Shown: positions 15,578 through 22,816 of the stretch, piece by piece
How the letters are laid out: every line of letters starts with the position of its first letter
Numbering within the stretch: the first letter of the stretch is position 1
Origin: Humitalea sp038249305
GTDB taxonomy: Bacteria > Pseudomonadota > Alphaproteobacteria > Acetobacterales > Acetobacteraceae
DNA length: 41,404 nucleotides
Assembly: GCA_038249305.1 (NCBI GenBank)
Contig: JBBRWI010000005.1
Location: forward strand, 1 to 41,404
Direction: 5' to 3'
Position numbers and translations under genes: made by a program
Notes under the pieces: generated by a model
Seen by the model: only the letters and a program-made list of their open reading frames with translations
What the model was told of the DNA's origin: nothing
Databases searched by the model: none

Positions 15578-16387
15578 TCACGACACCTGCATCAGTTCAT
15601 AATACGGCCGCGGGCTGATCAACGCCGCATCGCCGACGAAGGGAAAGGCGAGTTTCAGCCCGACCAGCAGCACGCTCCCCACGATGGTCGCGATCACCGC
15701 CCCCATCGCGTAATGCATCCCCTGGCTGCCGCCGCCGAAGAACCATTGGAAGGCGATCACCGCGACCGACACGGTCAGCACCAGGAACCAGATCAGCCCC
15801 GACAGGGTGCGCGACGTCACCGACAGCCGCGCGATACGCGCATCGGAGACATTGGCGACCCATTGCACGGCGTTCTGCGCCACCGCCGCCTGTGCCGGGG
15901 TGACCGGCTCGGCATCGAGGAAAGCCCGCGCCAGGCGCTGGAAAGCGCGTTCGGAGCCGACCGCCGCCGCCGCACCCGCCTGCATCGCCGGCCAATCCTC
16001 CGACACCACGGCGGCGGCGTAATGGCGGATGGCCGCGCGCATCTCCGTCCGCGTGTCCTGCTGCTGCGGCAGGTTGTAGCCGTCCACCGTCAGGGCCAGC
16101 ATGTATACGGCCCCCACTTCCTTCTGCAGGGTGTCGCGCGCGGTCTGGTAGATGTCCCACGAGCCGACCAGGGTCAGCGCCGCGACGACCGCGTAGATTT
16201 CGACGACGAAGCCGTACTTGACCGATCCGACGAAGGCGTTGGACGCGAACTCCTGCGGCGTGAACAGCGAAAACATCAGATGGCCGAAGCCGAGCGCCAG
16301 CAGCACCGGCACACCGATGGTCACGATCGCGGCCAGGCTGGTGGGCAGCGCCGCGATGCCATGGGCGGTCAGCAGGTCGATCGCCAT
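15578..16387 (-). CDS. DUF4239-like integral membrane protein, copy 2
   Basis: The 269-residue protein from ATG 16387 (MAIDLLTAHGIAALPTSLAA) has two N-terminal membrane helices (about residues 18-38 and 60-80), a soluble helical middle with QKEVGAVYMLALTVDGYNLP, and two C-terminal helices (about 195-217 and 230-250). The layout and the GSWDIYQTARDTLQKEV region fit the DUF4239/bestrophin-like family, as for the gene at 10706-11506. The 4-base gap to the upstream small exported protein implies cotranscription. It is the last gene of the minus-strand run that starts at 19874. Function is unknown. Confidence 0.75.
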   Translation of the reverse strand: MAIDLLTAHGIAALPTSLAAIVTIGVPVLLALGFGHLMFSLFTPQEFASNAFVGSVKYGFVVEIYAVVAALTLVGSWDIYQTARDTLQKEVGAVYMLALTVDGYNLPQQQDTRTEMRAAIRHYAAAVVSEDWPAMQAGAAAAVGSERAFQRLARAFLDAEPVTPAQAAVAQNAVQWVANVSDARIARLSVTSRTLSGLIWFLVLTVSVAVIAFQWFFGGGSQGMHYAMGAVIATIVGSVLLVGLKLAFPFVGDAALISPRPYYELMQVS

Positions 16388-16391
16388 CGGG

Positions 16392-16682
16392 TCAGTCCGG
16401 CGCGTCGTCGTGGCGCACCCAGGCCCAGTGGCCGGTCGCCAGCCCCGCGATCCCGCCGATCGCGGCGGCAAGCCCGCCGCCATGGATCATGGCGGAGCCG
16501 AGCACGGCGCCGAGGAACAGCCCGGCGCCGAGGGCCGCCGCGTGGCCCGCAGACAGGCCTGCCGGGAATGCGGGCGGTGCGGGCAGTTGCACCACGATGA
16601 CGGGCGGCGCGGGGGCCGCGGGCTGGGCGATGGCGGGCGCGCAGAGCGCCAGCATCAGAACCAGGCTGAGGAGGCGTCGCAT
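16392..16682 (-). CDS. Small exported Gly-rich membrane protein (96 aa)
   Basis: A clear signal peptide, MRRLLSLVLMLALCAPAIAQ, is followed by a Pro-rich stretch (PAAPAPPVIVVQLPAPPAF) and a glycine-rich hydrophobic hairpin (GAGLFLGAVLGSAMIHGGG, then AAAIGGIAGLATG), which resembles a glycine-zipper. It could sit in the inner or outer membrane. No family is recognised. It lies 13 bases after the 144-residue domain protein gene and 4 bases before the DUF4239-like gene. Confidence 0.65.
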   Translation of the reverse strand: MRRLLSLVLMLALCAPAIAQPAAPAPPVIVVQLPAPPAFPAGLSAGHAAALGAGLFLGAVLGSAMIHGGGLAAAIGGIAGLATGHWAWVRHDDAPD

Positions 16683-16695
16683 GCTCCGCCCCCGC

Positions 16696-17130
16696 TCAGG
16701 CTTCGATCGCGCGGTACCAGCGCCGGGTCGGCACCAGGCGGCCGGCGCGGCGCGGCGTCAGGTCGGATTGCTCCATCAGGCGCTTGACCCGACGCTCCGC
16801 CTCGATCTGCGACAGGCCCGCGCCGGCGCGGGCGCGGTAGAAGGCGGCGGCCTTGCGGAAATCCTCGCGGCTGACGCGGGCGCGGGGATCGGCCAGCGTC
16901 CGCAGCAGTTGCGTGGCGGAGCGGGAGAGTTCGCGCTCGGTCGCCACCTCATCCTGTTCGGCGGCGACGCGCAGCGTGCCCGCCGCCTGATCGAGCGTCA
17001 GGCCGTAGCGGGTCACCCCTTCCTCAAGCAGCCGCGTCTCATGGTCGCGGTCGAGGAAGCGGCGCCCCTGCATGTGCAGCTTGACCAGCTCCTCGAAGCG
17101 GCCGCGGGTCTGGGTGTCGTTTGCCATCAT
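16696..17130 (-). CDS. Stand-alone EGVTRYGLT-domain protein (144 aa)
   Basis: This cytoplasmic, charged helical protein matches the C-terminal part (about residues 200-318) of the carbonic-anhydrase-like protein at 11876-12832. Shared elements in order are EEGVTRYGLT (about residues 35-44), SREDFRKAAAFYRARAGAGL (about 84-103), AERRVKRLMEQ and LTPRRAG then RRWYR near the end. I do not recognise a named family. AGGAAAG lies upstream of ATG 17130 (a second ATG follows at once). The presence of one domain both alone and fused in the same cluster suggests a shared binding or assembly function; this is inference. Confidence 0.72.
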   Translation of the reverse strand: MMANDTQTRGRFEELVKLHMQGRRFLDRDHETRLLEEGVTRYGLTLDQAAGTLRVAAEQDEVATERELSRSATQLLRTLADPRARVSREDFRKAAAFYRARAGAGLSQIEAERRVKRLMEQSDLTPRRAGRLVPTRRWYRAIEA

Positions 17131-17178
17131 GGCAGAGGCTTTCCTTTCTGGAGGCCTTGGGAATGGAAGCGGTCCCCG

Positions 17179-17937
17179 TCAGAGCGACGCGGGCCGCATC
17201 GCGGGCGGGGTCATCGGTGGCGTGATGCCAAAGCCCTGCTGGGCGGGCGACAACGTCTGGATGCGGGCGTTCAGGCGGTCGATCGCCCGCATGATGCGCG
17301 CCGATTCCACGCCGAGCGGCGCGTCGGCGGGGGCCAGCACGAATTTCACCTTGGGCAGCGGGAAGAAATCGACCTCGACCTTTTCGACCGCGAAGCCGCC
17401 GAGTTCGGAGGCGTCCAGCACGGCGCGCACGATCGTCCGCTGCACCACCGCCAGCGGCCCGCCATGCAGCCGCGCGTGGCGTTCCAACTGGCGTTCCACA
17501 TAGTCGCGATCCGCCTCGGTCAATTCGCGCGCCTGGCCGAAGGTCAGGCCCAGCGTCGGGATCAGCCCGACGGCCGATTCGATTTCCTTGAGCTTGAAGC
17601 CCGCGATATCCATCAGCCAGGCGAAGTCGTCCCGCATGTGGGCGGGGCGCTGGGTGGCGGTGCGGTGATTGCGCATGAAACCCGTCGAGCCGACGCCGGC
17701 GCCGAAGACGCCGAGCACGTCATCCCACAGGCGCTGCGCCCGTTCGCCCAGACTGTCGGCGGGGGACAGGTCCTGCAGCGGCGCGGTGACGATGGTCCGG
17801 CTGGCGGGCGCGCTTTGGGCCCCAACTTGGGGTCCAGTTTGGGCCACCACCCCGACCGGCAGGCCGAGGACGGCCACCAGGGCGAGGCAGCGGGCCAGGC
17901 GCGGTCCGGGGTTGGGTTTTCTGGCGGTGCGGATCAT
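17179..17937 (-). CDS. Exported protein of unknown function (252 aa)
   Basis: An N-terminal signal peptide (hydrophobic core CLALVAVLGLPVGVVA, cleavage probably after VVAQ) precedes a low-complexity linker TGPQVGAQSAPAS. The mature domain begins near residue 60 with RAQRLWDDVLGVFGAGVGST. It includes FAWLMDIAGFKLKEIESAVG, TEADRDYVERQLERHARLHG, and the strand-like GFAVEKVEVDFFPLPKVKFV. There are no cysteines in the mature part that would suggest disulfides. GGAG lies 8 bases before ATG 17937. It sits between the PstS-like gene (23 bases upstream) and the 144-residue domain gene, within the minus-strand run. I do not recognise the family. Confidence 0.7.
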   Translation of the reverse strand: MIRTARKPNPGPRLARCLALVAVLGLPVGVVAQTGPQVGAQSAPASRTIVTAPLQDLSPADSLGERAQRLWDDVLGVFGAGVGSTGFMRNHRTATQRPAHMRDDFAWLMDIAGFKLKEIESAVGLIPTLGLTFGQARELTEADRDYVERQLERHARLHGGPLAVVQRTIVRAVLDASELGGFAVEKVEVDFFPLPKVKFVLAPADAPLGVESARIMRAIDRLNARIQTLSPAQQGFGITPPMTPPAMRPASL

Positions 17938-17960
17938 GGTTCGGCTCCGGGGGGGGGCGG

Positions 17961-19019
17961 TCAGCGGGACATCAGGCTCTGGGCTTCGGCGACGCGGCGC
18001 TGCGCCGCGCGATCGGCGGGGCCGAGCGGCACCAGCCCCGCGCCGGTCAGGTAGCCGCCGGGGCCGGCGGCCCCTTCGCTCGCGGCCTCCACCAGCAATT
18101 CGCGGATGCCGCGCACCACGCCCACGCCCTGCTGGTTCCGGCCGTGCTGGCGCTTGGCATAGAGAAAGACGGTGCGGGTCTGTTCATAGTCGAAGCTGGC
18201 GATCGAGGCCGCGGTCGGCACCACGCCATCGAGCGACAGCGCCACAAGATTGCCGCCGCTGGCGGAAAGCTGGTCATAGGTCAGCACGCCGATGGTCCCG
18301 GCGGGCGCGGCGAGCAGGGCCGCGGGCACATTGGCTGCCGGTAGCTGGGTGATGCGCCCATCGATCCGCTGGGTCACGCATTTGGCGCGGCGGTACGTCG
18401 CCTCGAACAGCAGGCGGATCTGGCGCACGTTGCGGCAGCCGGCCTCCATCACCAGGTCGTCGAACAAGGCGCGGGTGCCGCTGCTGGTGTCCGGCATCAG
18501 CATGCGGATGTCGCTGCGCGGCAGGGTCGGGCTCACCTCCGCCCAGCTGCGCGCACGGTTCGGCACGAATTCATCGTCCACGAAGCGCTCAGCCGCGATC
18601 GCCTCCCACACCTGGCGTGAGGTCAGCGCCGGCGCCGCATCCCCCCGGCGTACCGCGAGCACCACGGCGCCGAGGCCGAGTTCCATCTCAACAATGTCGC
18701 GCACGCCATTGCTTTGGCAGGTTTCCAGCATCGCCCGCGGCATGCGGCGCGTGACCACGGCCACGTCCGGCGTCTGCGGCCCGGTGCCGATGCAGAAGGC
18801 CTCGGTCGCGTGGATGGAACCGACGCTGTTCAGGATGGGCGCTGCGGCATCGCCGTAGCGTTCGGAGAAACCGCGCGTCAGCCCCTGGGCAACCGCGGCT
18901 GAGGAACTGGAGCTGACGATCACCAGCCGGTCGCGCAGGGTCATCGGCGTGCCCGGCTGGGCGGCCGCCGGTGCGATCGCGGCGCCAAGGACTGCAAGGG
19001 TCAGGGCAAGGTGGCGCAA
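17961..19019 (-). CDS. PstS-like periplasmic binding protein without transporter genes
   Basis: The 352-residue protein has a signal peptide (LALTLAVLGAAIAPAAAQ) and the layout of type 2 PstS-like binding proteins: an early Ser-rich loop VIVSSSSSAAVAQ (about 33-45), the GTGPQTPDVAVVTRRM segment, and TSSGTRALFDD, equivalent to the SGT loop that binds phosphate in PstS. Four mature cysteines (Cys76, Cys101 and two later in CRNVRQ and AKCVTQ) could form two disulfides. No pstC, pstA or pstB gene lies in the window, so solute sensing or a structural role is possible. The start is TTG 19019, supported by AGGAG 6 bases upstream. The ligand is unknown; phosphate is only one option. Confidence 0.78.
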   Translation of the reverse strand: MRHLALTLAVLGAAIAPAAAQPGTPMTLRDRLVIVSSSSSAAVAQGLTRGFSERYGDAAAPILNSVGSIHATEAFCIGTGPQTPDVAVVTRRMPRAMLETCQSNGVRDIVEMELGLGAVVLAVRRGDAAPALTSRQVWEAIAAERFVDDEFVPNRARSWAEVSPTLPRSDIRMLMPDTSSGTRALFDDLVMEAGCRNVRQIRLLFEATYRRAKCVTQRIDGRITQLPAANVPAALLAAPAGTIGVLTYDQLSASGGNLVALSLDGVVPTAASIASFDYEQTRTVFLYAKRQHGRNQQGVGVVRGIRELLVEAASEGAAGPGGYLTGAGLVPLGPADRAAQRRVAEAQSLMSR

Positions 19020-19064
19020 GGCAATCTCCTGTTCTGGGATGACGTAGCGTAACGGGCGGCGGCG

Positions 19065-19874
19065 TCAGGCGGGGCGAACCGCCGGCGACAGGGCCCGGAG
19101 CAGGGTTTCCTGGATCGCCTGTTCGACCGCGAGCCGGGCGCGCGCCTGCGCCAGCCAGCCGGCGATCAGCGGCTGCACGGCGGCGTCCAGCGTCGCGGCA
19201 TCGGCGACGGCGGCGGCCAGGCTCCCCCGGCGCAGCTGGTTGGCGATGCCGGCCAGGGTCGCGTCGGTGGCCGAGGGCGCCGGCGGGCTGGCCAGGCCGA
19301 TGCCGGCGAAGCCGCCGCGCAGCAGGGAACCGGCGCGATCCAGCACGCCGCCGCCGGGCGGCACGCGGGCCGCGAGCAGCGGGGTCAGGGCGGCGAAGCG
19401 TTCCCGCAGGTCGGCCTCGGTCGGGACGCCGCGGGCGGCGTGGCTGGCCAGGACCTCCCCCAAGGGGCGGGCGAGCGCGCCGGCCGGGGCGAGGGCGACC
19501 ACCAGATCATATTCGCGCAGCCAGGGGCGGGGCGAGGCGATGGCCGCCTGCAGGTGCAGGGCGGCGGCGAAGAAGCGGTCCGCCTGGGGCGCGCGGGCGA
19601 TGTCAGTCCGGGTGGCGGCCTCGGTCAGCGCCTGCTGGCGTTGCTCCAGCACCTGGACGCGGTCCTGCAACGCGGCTTCCATGCCCGCGTTCCGGGGCGC
19701 CGGGTCCCGATAGGGTTGGGCCGCGGCCGCGCCGGCGGGCTGGTGCCGGCTGAGCAAGACGGTCGAGGCGATGGCGATCCCCATCAGGAAGCAGCCCCCC
19801 GGCAAGGCCAGCCGCCGCCACAGCGGCGAGGTGGCCCGTTCGGGGGCGGATGGGTTGTCGGCTGGATCGGTCAT
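19065..19874 (-). CDS. Mitofilin-like membrane-anchored protein, copy 2
   Basis: The 269-residue protein has a basic cytoplasmic start, one membrane helix (LALPGGCFLMGIAIASTVLL, about residues 22-41), a short coiled-coil-like segment (ALQDRVQVLEQRQQALTEAA) and a helical C-terminal domain. Blocks DRFFAAALHLQAAIASPRPW, RGVPTEADLRERFAALTPLL and NQLRRGSLAAAVADAATL follow the mitofilin-like (COG4223) pattern, and the order matches that of the 220-residue protein at 13261-13923. It appears to be the first gene of the minus-strand run ending at 15578. The similarity is pattern level and the role is unknown. Confidence 0.65.
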   Translation of the reverse strand: MTDPADNPSAPERATSPLWRRLALPGGCFLMGIAIASTVLLSRHQPAGAAAAQPYRDPAPRNAGMEAALQDRVQVLEQRQQALTEAATRTDIARAPQADRFFAAALHLQAAIASPRPWLREYDLVVALAPAGALARPLGEVLASHAARGVPTEADLRERFAALTPLLAARVPPGGGVLDRAGSLLRGGFAGIGLASPPAPSATDATLAGIANQLRRGSLAAAVADAATLDAAVQPLIAGWLAQARARLAVEQAIQETLLRALSPAVRPA

Positions 19875-20295
19875 GGGCCTTCACCGCGCGTTGCATGGCA
19901 CGGGGCGAAGTGTCGGGGGGCCGCGGCTAACAAAGCGTGTAGGACAGCGCGAAATTCGACTGCTCGTCCGGATCGTGGCGCCCGGCGCGCAGGCTACAGC
20001 GGGCAGGGCCGGGCTGGGTCAGCCCGCGGGCACGCGGTCGATCGGCACCGGGACGTCCCTTTGCGCGCGATGCGGCGTTGCCGCGGCCTGCCGCGCCGGA
20101 TCGTTGCGGGGGCGACACAGGTTCATCTTTACCGCGCCGCTATTTTGCGCATCTCCTTTTGCCGGCGCGTTGAAATCGCCACGCGCGATAAGGTTCGCGC
20201 TGCGCGGGCTGAGGAACAGCGTGGCGCCGGTGATAAAAGCCAGGCCGGCGCCGGGCGGCGGCGTTCAGGTCGCTCTGGCTGTCCTTGGATGGTCC
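19875..20295. other. Intergenic region, possible coding remnants on the minus strand
   Basis: The 421 bases between the mitofilin-like gene and the metallophosphatase end hold no secure gene. On the minus strand a frame reads GLAFITGATLFLSPRSANLI and stays open to a stop near 20020, with moderately GC-rich third positions but no good start. Another minus-strand frame ends SNFALSYTLC near 19927, which resembles a barrel-type C-terminus only loosely. Either may be remnants or chance. The promoter of the minus-strand cluster should lie at the left end. Confidence 0.4.
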
Positions 20296-21003
20296 CTATC
20301 CCTCGATCACCGCCAGCCGCCGCCCCTCCAGCACCGCGCAAGACAGCGGCCCGCCCGACCAGGCCGCCGTATCCAGCCCGATCCGGTTGGCGCGGATGGT
20401 GACCATCGCCGCCGCCGTATGGCCATGCACCACCACCGCGCCGTGGTCGGCCTCCGACGCCAGGAAACTCATCCGGATGCCGGTCAGGTCGGCCGGGCTT
20501 TGGGCGTCCAGCGGCACCCCCGGCCGCACCCCGGCATGGGCGAAGAAATAGCCGCCCGCGGCATGGGTCAGCGGCCGGGCGGCGATCCAGGCGCGATGCG
20601 CGTCCGGGAAGGCCGCGGCCCAGGCGGCGGGGCCGTCATGCTCGCGCAGACCGTAGCTCGCCAGCGTCTCCCGCCCGCCCCAGGCCAGGAAATCGGCCAG
20701 GGCCAGGGGTTCGCCCTCCAGCGCGCCCAGCAGCAGATGTTCGTGATTGCCGGCAAGGTTCACGGTCGCGCACCCCGGCACCGGATGCTCCGCCAGCAGA
20801 TGCGCGACAACACCCCGCGCATCGCGGCCCTTGTCCACATAGTCGCCCAGATGCACCACCGCCGCCCGCGCCGGCCGCGCCAGGACATCGGCGGCGATAT
20901 CGGCATGCAGCGCGCGCAGGCGGTCGGCGCAGCCGTGGATGTCGCCGATGGCGTAGATGCGCACGCCCTCGGGCAACCAGCCGGGGGCGTCGATGAAATT
21001 CAC
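20296..21003 (-). CDS. PPP-family metallophosphatase (ApaH/serine-threonine phosphatase-like)
   Basis: The 235-residue enzyme carries the dimetal phosphatase motifs in order: GDIHG (about residues 20-24), GDYVDKG (about 53-59, where most members have GDxVDRG), GNHE (about 86-89), and the two late histidines in FAHAG and HGHT. It should hydrolyse a phosphoester such as a dinucleoside polyphosphate or phosphoprotein; the substrate cannot be read. The GTG at 21003 overlaps the stop of the phosphoribosyltransferase gene (GTGA at 21000-21003), so translation is coupled in the csaA, gpt, phosphatase order. Confidence 0.9.
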   Translation of the reverse strand: MNFIDAPGWLPEGVRIYAIGDIHGCADRLRALHADIAADVLARPARAAVVHLGDYVDKGRDARGVVAHLLAEHPVPGCATVNLAGNHEHLLLGALEGEPLALADFLAWGGRETLASYGLREHDGPAAWAAAFPDAHRAWIAARPLTHAAGGYFFAHAGVRPGVPLDAQSPADLTGIRMSFLASEADHGAVVVHGHTAAAMVTIRANRIGLDTAAWSGGPLSCAVLEGRRLAVIEG

Positions 21004-21479
21004 TTGGCGGCGACGTTCTTCACGATCGGGGCGACGAATTGCGGCTCGGTGTCCCAGGGGAACAGGATCCAGGTGTCCTGGCTGACCTCGGTGACAAAGG
21101 CATCGACCTCGGGCCGCCCGGCGGGCTTGGCGTAAATCGTGGCGAAATAGGCGCGTGGCAGCATGGCGCGCACCACGCGGGCGGTGGTGCCGGTATCGAC
21201 CAGATCGTCCAACAACAGCCAGCCCGCGCCATCGCCGGCGGCGACGGGGGGTTTTGTCACGCGCGGGTCGCCGCGCTTCTCCTCGTCATAGGTGACGATG
21301 CTGACGGTTTCGACCAGCCGGCATTCCAGTTCGCGGGCGATTATGCCGGCCGGGATCAACCCGCCACGGGTGATCGCGACGATGCCGGTCCAGGGACCGC
21401 GTTCGGCCAGGCGCCAGGCCAGCGCCTTGGCGTCGCGGTGCAACTGGTCCCAGGTGACGGTAAAGTAGCGCGGCGCCAT
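21000..21479 (-). CDS. gpt: Xanthine-guanine phosphoribosyltransferase-like protein
   Basis: The 159-residue protein starts MAPRYFTVTWDQLHRDAKAL and has the PRPP-binding loop WLLLDDLVDTGTTARVV (about residues 93-109), with the flexible region VTYDEEKRGDP before it and AITRGGLIPAGIIARE near residue 35. The end DTWILFPWDTEPQF is typical of Gpt-type enzymes, which convert xanthine or guanine plus PRPP to XMP or GMP. The ATG at 21479 shares bases with the csaA stop (TGATG), and its own stop overlaps the phosphatase start. Purine specificity is known for the family, not shown here. Confidence 0.92.
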   Translation of the reverse strand: MAPRYFTVTWDQLHRDAKALAWRLAERGPWTGIVAITRGGLIPAGIIARELECRLVETVSIVTYDEEKRGDPRVTKPPVAAGDGAGWLLLDDLVDTGTTARVVRAMLPRAYFATIYAKPAGRPEVDAFVTEVSQDTWILFPWDTEPQFVAPIVKNVAAK

Positions 21480-21820
21480 CAGAACATCTTTCCACCGTTC
21501 GGCACGGCGAAATCGGGCTTGAGCAGCACCACCGCGCCATCCGGATCGGGCAGGCCCAACACCAACACCTGGCTTTCGAAGCCGGCGATGTTGCGCTGTG
21601 GGAAGTTGGTCACCGCCACCACCTGGCGGCCGATCAGCCGATCGGTGCGATAATGCACGGTCAACTGGGCCGAGGATTGCTTCACGCCGATCTCCGGCCC
21701 GAAGTCGATCCACAGCCGGATCGAGGGCTTGCGCGCCTCGGGGAAGGGCTGGGCGTCGATGACGGTGCCGACGTTGATGGCCAGCTTGTCGAAATCTTCG
21801 ATGGTGCAGGTCGTTGCCAT
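21479..21820 (-). CDS. csaA: CsaA-type tRNA-binding domain protein
   Basis: The 113-residue protein is a single tRNA-binding (EMAP/Trbp111) domain of normal CsaA length. It reads FDKLAINVGTVIDAQPFPEA, then KPSIRLWIDFGPEIGVKQSS, AQLTVHYRTDRLIGRQVVAV, NFPQRNIAGF and the end LLKPDFAVPNGGKMF, all standard blocks. CsaA is a dimeric tRNA-binding protein proposed to act as a chaperone in secretion. ATG 21820 is the first in-frame start that matches the family N-terminus. It is the first gene of the three-gene operon and is divergent from the SDR gene across 215 bases. Confidence 0.92.
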   Translation of the reverse strand: MATTCTIEDFDKLAINVGTVIDAQPFPEARKPSIRLWIDFGPEIGVKQSSAQLTVHYRTDRLIGRQVVAVTNFPQRNIAGFESQVLVLGLPDPDGAVVLLKPDFAVPNGGKMF

Positions 21821-21915
21821 GGTCAGGGTATGCACCCGGCCGCCATAGCGGAAAAGGGGGTGCGGCCGTCCATCACGGGGGGCGTGGCAGCATCGGGCGG
21901 CCGGACCGGCGCCCT

Positions 21916-21954
21916 GGCGCGGCGCCCCGGCACGGCACCCTGGCACGGCACCCT
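21916..21954. repeat. Three tandem 13-bp units
   Basis: Two identical copies of GGCACGGCACCCT (21929-21941 and 21942-21954) follow a degenerate one (21916-21928). They lie in the 215-base csaA-SDR intergenic region, between divergent starts. They may be simple slippage products or binding sites. Confidence 0.55.
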
Positions 21955-22035
21955 GGCCGGCGGCAGCCGTGGCCTGGACGCTCGGGCGGCATCGTGCGAT
22001 CGGGTTTACCTCCAACCATCGAGGCGCATTCCGCC

Positions 22036-22803
22036 ATGACCGACCTGCCCGCGACCCCCCCCTTCCGCTGCGATGGCCAGGCAGCCCTGGTGACCGGGGC
22101 CAGCCGCGGCATCGGCCGGGCCGCCGCTGTGGCGCTGGCCGAGGCCGGCGCCCATGTCGTGCTCGCCGCCCGCGCGGTCAATGAATGCGAGGCGACCGCC
22201 GCCGCCCTGCGCGCACGCGGCCTGTCGGCCGAGGCCGTGGCGCTCGATGTCACCGACCGCCATGCGGTGCGGGTGGTCGTATCGGCGCATGGGCCCTTCG
22301 ACATCCTGGTGAACAATGCCGGGACCAATATCCGCGAACCCTTCCTGGAGGTCGCCGAAGCCTCCTTCGATGCGCTGCTCGACCTGAACCTGCGCGCCGC
22401 CTTCGGCGTGGCCCAGGCGGTGGCGCAGGGGATGGTCGCGGATGGCCGGGGTGGGGCGATCGTCAACATCTCCTCGGTCAACGGCCATGTCGCCGGGATC
22501 AATCGCAGCGTCTACACCGCGACCAAGCACGCGCTCGAAGGCCTGACCAAGGGCATGGTGGCCGAGCTGGGCCCGCATGGCATCCGGGTGAACACGATCT
22601 GCCCGGGCTTCGTCGAAACCCCGCTGACCCAAGGCCTGCTGGCCGACCCGAAATTCCGCGACGCCCAGGTCCGGCGCATGCCGATGGGCCGCATCCTGAC
22701 GGTGGAGGACCTGATGGGCGCCGTGGTGTTCCTGGCCTGCCCCGCGAGTGCGATGGTCTCCGGCTGTTCGCTGGTCGTCGATGGCGGCTTCCTGGTGCAA
22801 TAA
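22036..22803 (+). CDS. Short-chain dehydrogenase/reductase (SDR)
   Basis: The 255-residue protein is a classical SDR. The cofactor motif is TGASRGIGRA (about residues 20-29), NNAG appears at about 93-96, the catalytic serine lies in NISSVNGH (about 142-149), and the Tyr-Lys pair in YTATKHALEG (about 157-166). ICPGFVETPLT and the end SGCSLVVDGGFLVQ are standard. The residue after the first strand (AARAVNECEATAA, with Arg at the end of beta-2) fits NADP(H) use, though this is not certain. It heads a plus-strand operon; the gamma-glutamyltransferase start follows 13 bases after its stop, which suggests a role in handling a gamma-glutamyl or amide compound. Substrate unknown. Confidence 0.93.
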   Translation: MTDLPATPPFRCDGQAALVTGASRGIGRAAAVALAEAGAHVVLAARAVNECEATAAALRARGLSAEAVALDVTDRHAVRVVVSAHGPFDILVNNAGTNIREPFLEVAEASFDALLDLNLRAAFGVAQAVAQGMVADGRGGAIVNISSVNGHVAGINRSVYTATKHALEGLTKGMVAELGPHGIRVNTICPGFVETPLTQGLLADPKFRDAQVRRMPMGRILTVEDLMGAVVFLACPASAMVSGCSLVVDGGFLVQ

Positions 22804-22816
22804 GGACAACAAGGCT

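Noticed and set aside
17961..19019. Phosphate uptake (Pst) locus
   Set aside because: Only the binding-protein-like gene is present; no permease, ATPase or PhoU gene lies nearby, so a Pst operon is not supported.
10706..19874. Phage, type VI secretion or conjugation cluster
   Set aside because: No capsid, tail, portal, VgrG/Hcp, ATPase or relaxase motif is visible; codon use matches the neighbouring chromosome genes.
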